Origin: DATFVJ01 sp963820395
GTDB lineage: Bacteria > Actinomycetota > Actinomycetes > Streptosporangiales > Streptosporangiaceae
Reading direction: 5' to 3'
Assembly: GCA_963820395.1 (NCBI GenBank)
Contig: CAWGAE010000028.1
Location: 124,001 to 188,000 of the forward strand
Length of the DNA: 64,000 bases
Positions within the stretch are counted from its first letter, which is position 1. Each line of letters starts with the position of its first letter. Shown piece by piece: positions 59,516 through 64,000 of this stretch. Below the pieces are notes generated by a model, which ran no database searches, was not told where the DNA came from, and saw only the letters and a list, made by a program, of their open reading frames with translations. The translations under genes and the position numbers were made by a program.

Positions 59516-59769
59516 GCATGCCACGACAGCCGGCGGCGGTCACTCCCGCCCTCACGATCGACGCGCTTGGCCGCAAGTGCCCGATCCCGATCATCATGCT
59601 GGCAGCGCAGATCAGGGACGTGCCGGTCGGTGCACTTGTCGCCGTGCTAGCGGACGATCCGGCAGCGCGGACCGACGTGCCGGCCTGGTGCGGGTTGAAG
59701 TCACAGGAATTCGTCGTCGAGCAAGCGCTGCCGCGCGGCTGGGCATTCGTGGTCCGCCGCTGCTACTGA
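59512..59769 (+). CDS. TusA/SirA-family sulfur carrier protein
   Basis: 85 residues with the family signature LGRKCPIPIIMLAAQI, whose CPxP cysteine carries a persulfide, and a C-terminal VVRRC-type ending. It is coupled to the cysteine desulfurase upstream. No tusBCDE or dsr genes are nearby, so the acceptor is unknown; thiolated tRNA or cofactor synthesis is plausible. The gap to 59985 shows no further gene. Confidence 0.9.
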   Translation: MSMPRQPAAVTPALTIDALGRKCPIPIIMLAAQIRDVPVGALVAVLADDPAARTDVPAWCGLKSQEFVVEQALPRGWAFVVRRCY

Positions 59770-59985
59770 CCTCGCGTTGCGCCTGCTACGGCGCCGCTCT
59801 GCACGACGACGGCCCTGCTGAACCTCGGCGGTTATCAGTCGTCCCCGACGTGACCTGCGCGGAACCGGCGCCGCGGACGGGGTCACTCTCGCCGCTTGAC
59901 CGGCGGCTGGCGCCGCAATCGGCCGGCGACCGGCGGGTCCGTCTCCCACCGGGCTGGTCGCCGGCATCCGCGGCCCTGTGGCGCA

Positions 59986-60969
59986 TCAGCGCCGGCGATG
60001 CCATCGCGGTAGTCCGCGTGTACGGCGGTCCGCGCGCGCGGGCGGATCCGCGGCGCGGGCCACCGCGATTTCCCGCCCGTCGAGTTCGGCGTCAATCTCC
60101 GCTGCCTCGGCCTCGTCCTCCCTGATCATTTGGATCAGCATGGCGGCGAGGAACGGCAAGCCAACGAGATCCCCAAGGATCCACAGTGCACCGCCACCGA
60201 GGATCTGATCGGTGCGCAGGCTCGGGCCCCAGGGCCGGGCGAGCGCGCGGTAGTACGTCCCGGCGATGAGGTGCTGGTCCGCGATGACGGCGATGCCGAG
60301 GAAAGCGTCGAAGACCACTTCGGCTCCGGTGATCCACAGGGCTACCAGGTAGGGGTACTCCCTTGGCACCGGGTCCACCCGCAGGAGCGTCCAGAAAAAC
60401 ACGAAGCCCGGGGCGACCAGGACCAGATAAGTGAGCTCGCGGACGAAGTCGTTGTGGAGCCCCGCCGCATACCAGCCGGTCAAATACAGCAGGAACGGCG
60501 TGGCGATCAACACCACGGCCGTGATCAGGGGGAACGTGAGGATCCCGGCGGCTCTCCCCCGTATCGCCGCCTCGACCCGCCCGCCCAGCCGCTGCGGCAG
60601 CGCTGCGATCACGAGCGTGAGTGGGCGCCCGAGGGCGAACAGCAGCGGCACAAGCAGGAGCAGGAGGATCGTCTGCACCGCGCGGACCCAGAAGAGGACG
60701 TTCTGGTAGACGCCGAGCCATGACATCGTTGCGAGGATCAGCAGACCGAGCCCGAGACCGGCGAAGAAGATCCTGCTGGGCGGCCATGGCCGGCCGGCCC
60801 GTCGCGCCCTGCGGGTGGCCCCCAGGTAACTACCTGCCGCAAGCAACACGACGACCAGCATCGGGAGATCGAGCGTCCACGAGGTGAACGCCCGGGCCAC
60901 GGTGAGCTCTGGCGGGCCGTGATACCCGGCGATCAGCAGCGGCGCAGCGTGCGGCGGCACACTGGCCAC
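59986..60969 (-). CDS. Cytochrome c oxidase assembly protein, caa3 CtaG family
   Basis: 327 residues with about seven membrane segments. Family features are LGVYQNVLFWVRAVQTILLL, PLLFALGRPLTLV, LHNDFVRELTYLVLVAPGFVFFW-type helices with conserved His/Glu, and IADQHLIAGTYYRALARPWG. CtaG helps insert copper into the oxidase, in keeping with the cta genes next door. The C-terminus is Arg-rich. The GTG start at 60969 has no clear ribosome site. Confidence 0.88.
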   Translation of the reverse strand: MASVPPHAAPLLIAGYHGPPELTVARAFTSWTLDLPMLVVVLLAAGSYLGATRRARRAGRPWPPSRIFFAGLGLGLLILATMSWLGVYQNVLFWVRAVQTILLLLLVPLLFALGRPLTLVIAALPQRLGGRVEAAIRGRAAGILTFPLITAVVLIATPFLLYLTGWYAAGLHNDFVRELTYLVLVAPGFVFFWTLLRVDPVPREYPYLVALWITGAEVVFDAFLGIAVIADQHLIAGTYYRALARPWGPSLRTDQILGGGALWILGDLVGLPFLAAMLIQMIREDEAEAAEIDAELDGREIAVARAADPPARADRRTRGLPRWHRRR

Positions 60970-61071
60970 GCTACCGCCAAGCTAGGTGCGTCTGGCTGCG
61001 CGGTACGGCAGGCCGCGCAGCCGTACGGGATTATGGGCACTTGACCGGCGGAGCGGCAGGCGGGCACGGCC

Positions 61072-62043
61072 TCAGAGGTGCGCTGCGATCTCCGCCGCGG
61101 CGGCGTCGCCATATGCGGCCGCGAACCGGTCGAGCAACGGGCCCCGAGTCAGCTCGTACTCCTGCGGCCCGACCGTCTCGAGCGCGCGCACCGCCATCAG
61201 GTTGCCGAGTTGCGCGGAACGCTCGAGGGACAGGCCCCACGCCAGGGCGGAAAGGAAGCCCGCGCGGAACGCGTCGCCGCCGCCGGTCGGATCGGCCGGG
61301 CGTTCCACCTGCACCGCGGGAATGCTGAGCGACGGCTCACCCGCCCGGTCGATGCGGGCGCCCTTCGGGCCCATCGTCGTCACCCGGACCTGGACCCGGT
61401 CGAGCACCTCCTCATCGCACCAGCCGGTCTTCCGCTCCGTCAGCGCCATCTCATATTCGTTCATGAACAGGAAGAAGGCACCCTGCACGAGCTGACGTAT
61501 CTCGGCTCCGTCCATCCGTGCCAGCTGCTGTGAGGGATCCGCGGCGAACGGAATCCCCCGCTGGCGGCATTCACCGGTGTGCCTGAGCATCGCCTCTGGG
61601 TCGTTCGGGCTGACCACGACGAGATCCAGGCCGCCGGTCCGCTCCGCCACCGGGCCGAGTTCGATGTTCCGGGCATCGCTCATCGCGCCGGGATAGAACG
61701 AGGCGATCTGGTTCTGGTCCGCGTCGGTCGTGCACAGGAACCTGGCCGTGTGATGCATCTCGGAGACGTGCACCGAGGCAGTGTCCACACCCATGCGCTC
61801 CAGCCACGACCGGTAGTCACCGAAATCCGGGCCCACCGCGCCCACCAGGATCGGCCGCAGCCCAAGACACCCCATCCCGAACGCGATGTTCGCCGCGACA
61901 CCGCCACGGCGGATCTCCAGCGTGTCCACCAGAAATGACAACGACACGCTGTCGATCTTTCCGGCCACCAGCTGCTCAGTGAACCGGCCGGGAAACGTCA
62001 TCAGATGGTCGGTCGCGATCGACCCTGTCACGGCGATCCGCAC
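61072..62043 (-). CDS. PfkB-family sugar kinase, adenosine kinase-like
   Basis: 323 residues. RRGGVAANIAFGMGCLGLRP is the N-terminal ribokinase signature and DPTGGGDAFRAGFLSAL the anion hole with the catalytic Asp. By position (between the cta genes and erpA) and sequence it corresponds to the mycobacterial adenosine kinase AdoK (Rv2202c), so AMP salvage is the likely role; another sugar cannot be excluded. GTG 62043 has AAGGAG six bases upstream. Confidence 0.88.
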   Translation of the reverse strand: MRIAVTGSIATDHLMTFPGRFTEQLVAGKIDSVSLSFLVDTLEIRRGGVAANIAFGMGCLGLRPILVGAVGPDFGDYRSWLERMGVDTASVHVSEMHHTARFLCTTDADQNQIASFYPGAMSDARNIELGPVAERTGGLDLVVVSPNDPEAMLRHTGECRQRGIPFAADPSQQLARMDGAEIRQLVQGAFFLFMNEYEMALTERKTGWCDEEVLDRVQVRVTTMGPKGARIDRAGEPSLSIPAVQVERPADPTGGGDAFRAGFLSALAWGLSLERSAQLGNLMAVRALETVGPQEYELTRGPLLDRFAAAYGDAAAAEIAAHL

Positions 62044-62124
62044 GATCTGCTCCTTGCTACGCGTGGCCGGGAACCCCCGCTCGCCCAGCAAGGCTACCGT
62101 CAGATGGCCGAGTAGTCCGATGGA

Positions 62125-62475
62125 CTAGTGGAACGAGTCGCCGCAGGCGCAGGATCCGGTGGCGTTCGGGTTGTCGATTGTGAAGCCCTGCTTCTCGATC
62201 GTGTCGACGAAATCGATCGTCGCGCCCATCAGGTAGGGGGTGCTCATCCGGTCGGTGACCACCTCGACACCGCTGAACTGGCTGACCTCGTCACCCTCCA
62301 TCGAGCGCTCATCGAAGTAGAGCTGATACCGCAGGCCCGAACAGCCACCTGGCTGCACAGCGACACGCAGCCGCAGGTCGTCCCGGCCTTCCTGGTCGAT
62401 CAGGTTCTTTATCTTGGCCGCGGCGCCGTCGGTGAGGATGACGCCCCCCTGCGTGGTCTCGCCCTGAACGGTCAT
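62125..62475 (-). CDS. erpA: Iron-sulfur cluster insertion protein (ErpA/HesB family)
   Basis: An A-type carrier of 116 residues with the three conserved cysteines in GGCSGLRYQLYFD and GSCACGDSF near the end, and TDGAAAKIKNLIDQEGRDD at the start. It delivers Fe-S clusters to target enzymes. Divergent from nadA, whose product needs a [4Fe-4S] cluster. The ATG 62475 has GGAG six bases upstream; an in-frame reading to 62700 would cross the nadA promoter and is rejected. Confidence 0.94.
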   Translation of the reverse strand: MTVQGETTQGGVILTDGAAAKIKNLIDQEGRDDLRLRVAVQPGGCSGLRYQLYFDERSMEGDEVSQFSGVEVVTDRMSTPYLMGATIDFVDTIEKQGFTIDNPNATGSCACGDSFH

Positions 62476-62660
62476 GTCTCGCTCGCTCCTGCACTCGCTA
62501 GTCGTCACGACCGCCGTCCGGCGGCGCGCCATGGCATGTCCCTCGGTTAACGATATGACGTCGGCGGTCATTCCGCTGCCCCGGGCTCCGCGAATCCGCG
62601 TGCCCGTGCCCTTATCACCATATGTCGGGACCTGGCCGGGCGGCGCGTTGCCGCGCCGCG

Positions 62661-62688
62661 TATGATGGGTATCGTCAAATCGACGATA
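62661..62688 (+). promoter_or_regulatory. nadA promoter -10 and overlapping palindromic operator
   Basis: TATGAT (62661-62666) is a consensus -10 box, placing the transcript start at about 62673. There TATCGTC (62670-62676) and GACGATA (62682-62688) form a perfect 7-bp inverted repeat with a 5-base spacer. A factor bound to it would block the start of nadA transcription. The cognate regulator is not in the window and I do not recognise the motif. Confidence 0.7.
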
Positions 62689-62698
62689 AGGGGAAGTC

Positions 62699-63856
62699 AT
62701 GACGATGACAGCCGGCCACGCGCTTCCGCTGCTCGCGCTCGGCGCTGGATCCGATCGCCACAGCGAGCGCGGCGTGAAGTGCCCGGGCGCGCTCCCCCCG
62801 GCGTCCGATCCCGCGCTCGCGGAGCGTGCCCGCGCCGCTAAGCAGGCGCTTGGCGGCAGCGTGTTCGTACTCGGCCACCACTACCAGCGTGACGAGGTCA
62901 TCCAGTTCGCCGACGTGACTGGTGACTCGTTCAAGCTGGCCCGCGACGCTGCGGGGCGGCCCAGCGCGGACTACGTCATGTTCTGCGGTGTGCACTTCAT
63001 GGCCGAGTCCGCCGACATCCTCACCGCCGATAACCAGCAGGTGATACTCCCCGACCTGGCGGCTGGCTGCTCCCTGGCGGACATGGCTACCTACGATCAG
63101 GTCGAGGAGTGCTGGGACGTGCTCGAAGACGTCGGCATCGCCGACGATGTGATCCCGGTCACCTACATGAACTCCTCCGCTGACATCAAGGCGTTCGTGG
63201 GTCGCCACGGCGGGACCGTGTGCACGTCCTCCAACGCGCGGCGCGCGCTCGAGTGGGCGCTGAGCAGGGGAAGCAAAGTGCTCTTCATGCCCGACCAGCA
63301 TCTCGGCCGCAACACGGCCGTACTCGAGATGGGGATGGAACTGGCGGATTGCGTGGTCTACGACCCGCACAAGCCGGACGGCGGGCTTGATCCCAAACGG
63401 CTGCGCGCCGCGACAATGATTCTGTGGCGTGGCCACTGCTCGGTGCACGGAAGATTCAGCAGGGAAGCCGTCGACGAGATCCGCGCGCGGATTCCCGGCG
63501 TCAACGTGATCGTCCACCCGGAGTGCCGTCACGAGGTCGCGACGAGCGCCGACGTCATCGGTTCCACCGAGCGGATCATCGCGACCATCGAGCAGGCACC
63601 CACGGGTTCGGCATGGGCCGTCGGCACCGAACTGAATCTGGTGCAACGCCTCGCGGCCGCCAATCCGGACAAGACCGTGGTCTTCCTGGACCGCACGGTC
63701 TGCTTCTGCTCGACGATGAACCGGATCGATCTGCCACACCTAGTGTGGGCACTCGAGTCCCTCGCCAGCGGCGAGGTGGTAAACCGCATCCAAGTCGACG
63801 AGGAGATCGCAAAGTACGCGCGGGCGGCGCTCGACCAGATGCTCGCCCTACCCTGA
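62699..63856 (+). CDS. nadA: Quinolinate synthase
   Basis: Makes quinolinate from iminoaspartate and DHAP in NAD synthesis, using a [4Fe-4S] cluster. 385 residues. Motifs are LGHHYQRDEVIQFAD, MFCGVHFMAESADIL (first Cys), LPDLAAGCSLADM, TYMNSSADIKAF, FMPDQHLGRNTA, HPECRHEV (second Cys), GTELNLVQRL and TVCFCSTMN (third Cys). The ATG 62699 has AAGGGG upstream; a second ATG two codons later is possible. nadB and nadC would be expected next but lie outside the window. Confidence 0.96.
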   Translation: MTMTAGHALPLLALGAGSDRHSERGVKCPGALPPASDPALAERARAAKQALGGSVFVLGHHYQRDEVIQFADVTGDSFKLARDAAGRPSADYVMFCGVHFMAESADILTADNQQVILPDLAAGCSLADMATYDQVEECWDVLEDVGIADDVIPVTYMNSSADIKAFVGRHGGTVCTSSNARRALEWALSRGSKVLFMPDQHLGRNTAVLEMGMELADCVVYDPHKPDGGLDPKRLRAATMILWRGHCSVHGRFSREAVDEIRARIPGVNVIVHPECRHEVATSADVIGSTERIIATIEQAPTGSAWAVGTELNLVQRLAAANPDKTVVFLDRTVCFCSTMNRIDLPHLVWALESLASGEVVNRIQVDEEIAKYARAALDQMLALP

Positions 63857-63858
63857 GC

Positions 63859-63930
63859 TACCGGTTGCTACCGGTTCTGGGCTACCGGTTCTGGGCTACC
63901 GGTTCTGGGCTACCGGTTCTGGGCTAACTG
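63859..63930. repeat. 14-bp tandem repeat after nadA
   Basis: Four copies of TACCGGTTCTGGGC (starts at 63869, 63883, 63897, 63911), with a shortened 10-bp copy before and a degenerate one after. It begins three bases after the nadA stop. The remaining bases to the window end show no gene. Confidence 0.92.
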
Positions 63931-64000
63931 GTTCCCCGCTGGGCTATCGGTTCGCCGGCCGTGGTTCGTCCTGGTCACACGCCCGGAGCGCCCCAGACCG

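Overview
The window is chromosomal DNA from a high-GC actinomycete. Evidence for this is the BldD regulator, the actinobacterial bc-aa3 respiratory cluster (qcrCAB, ctaC-F), GlnR and LexA boxes of actinobacterial form, heavy GTG start use and many leaderless genes. The gene order resembles the stretch known in mycobacteria and Streptomyces that runs from metF and a prenyl synthase through pknL, pfkA, fadD15, pimB and the NlpC/P60 protein to trpD, qcr/cta, adoK, erpA and nadA. The species cannot be fixed from the sequence. No rRNA, tRNA, CRISPR array, transposase or phage gene was recognised.

Layout. 1-5.2 kb (minus): pyrimidine operon pyrR-pyrB-pyrC-carA-carB (carB cut by the window edge), with a PyrR-binding hairpin directly before the pyrR ribosome binding site. 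5.5-6.1 kb: bldD. 6.3-9.9 kb: a 15-bp tandem array, a HEPN protein with a perfect SOS box upstream, a GNAT acetyltransferase, metF and a polyprenyl diphosphate synthase. 10-18.3 kb: a membrane protein, thiE, an Rv2175c-type DNA-binding protein, an FAD oxidoreductase, a TPP riboswitch with thiO-thiS-thiG, and a PASTA Ser/Thr kinase. 18.5-20.8 kb: endonuclease IV and a type I DAHP synthase behind a Phe/Trp/Tyr-rich leader peptide and an intrinsic terminator. 20.9-30.1 kb (minus): nitrate/nitrite assimilation operon narK-nasA-nasC-nirB-nirD-hemD, every junction a 4-base overlap, preceded by two GlnR boxes.

30.4-43.8 kb: thiI, a PPi-type pfkA divergent from glpK, an acyltransferase, an esterase, a small membrane protein, glucokinase, a proline-rich protein, an SRPBCC protein, a metallophosphoesterase, a long-chain acyl-CoA ligase and a PimB-like mannosyltransferase. 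44-49.5 kb: an NlpC/P60 wall hydrolase under a c-di-AMP riboswitch and an operator-bearing promoter, two small zinc-ribbon-like proteins, a DEDDh exonuclease with a degenerate GIY-YIG-like domain, a stand-alone AsnC ligand domain and trpD. 49.6-61 kb: a degenerate receiver protein, ctaE-qcrC-qcrA-qcrB, ctaF, ctaC-ctaD, cysteine desulfurase-tusA and a CtaG-like protein. 61-64 kb: adenosine kinase, erpA and nadA.

Points that stand out: (1) the aromatic leader peptide and attenuator in front of aroF; (2) a roughly 180-bp dispersed element present twice (18.3 and 37.6 kb), each copy right after a stop codon and able to form a long stem; (3) an SOS box before a HEPN gene; (4) many 14-18 bp tandem repeats, both intergenic and as in-frame expansions inside conserved enzymes such as CarA, PyrC and the DEDDh exonuclease; (5) stacked regulatory sites of several kinds (PyrR loop, TPP and c-di-AMP riboswitches, GlnR boxes, a palindrome on the nadA start site).
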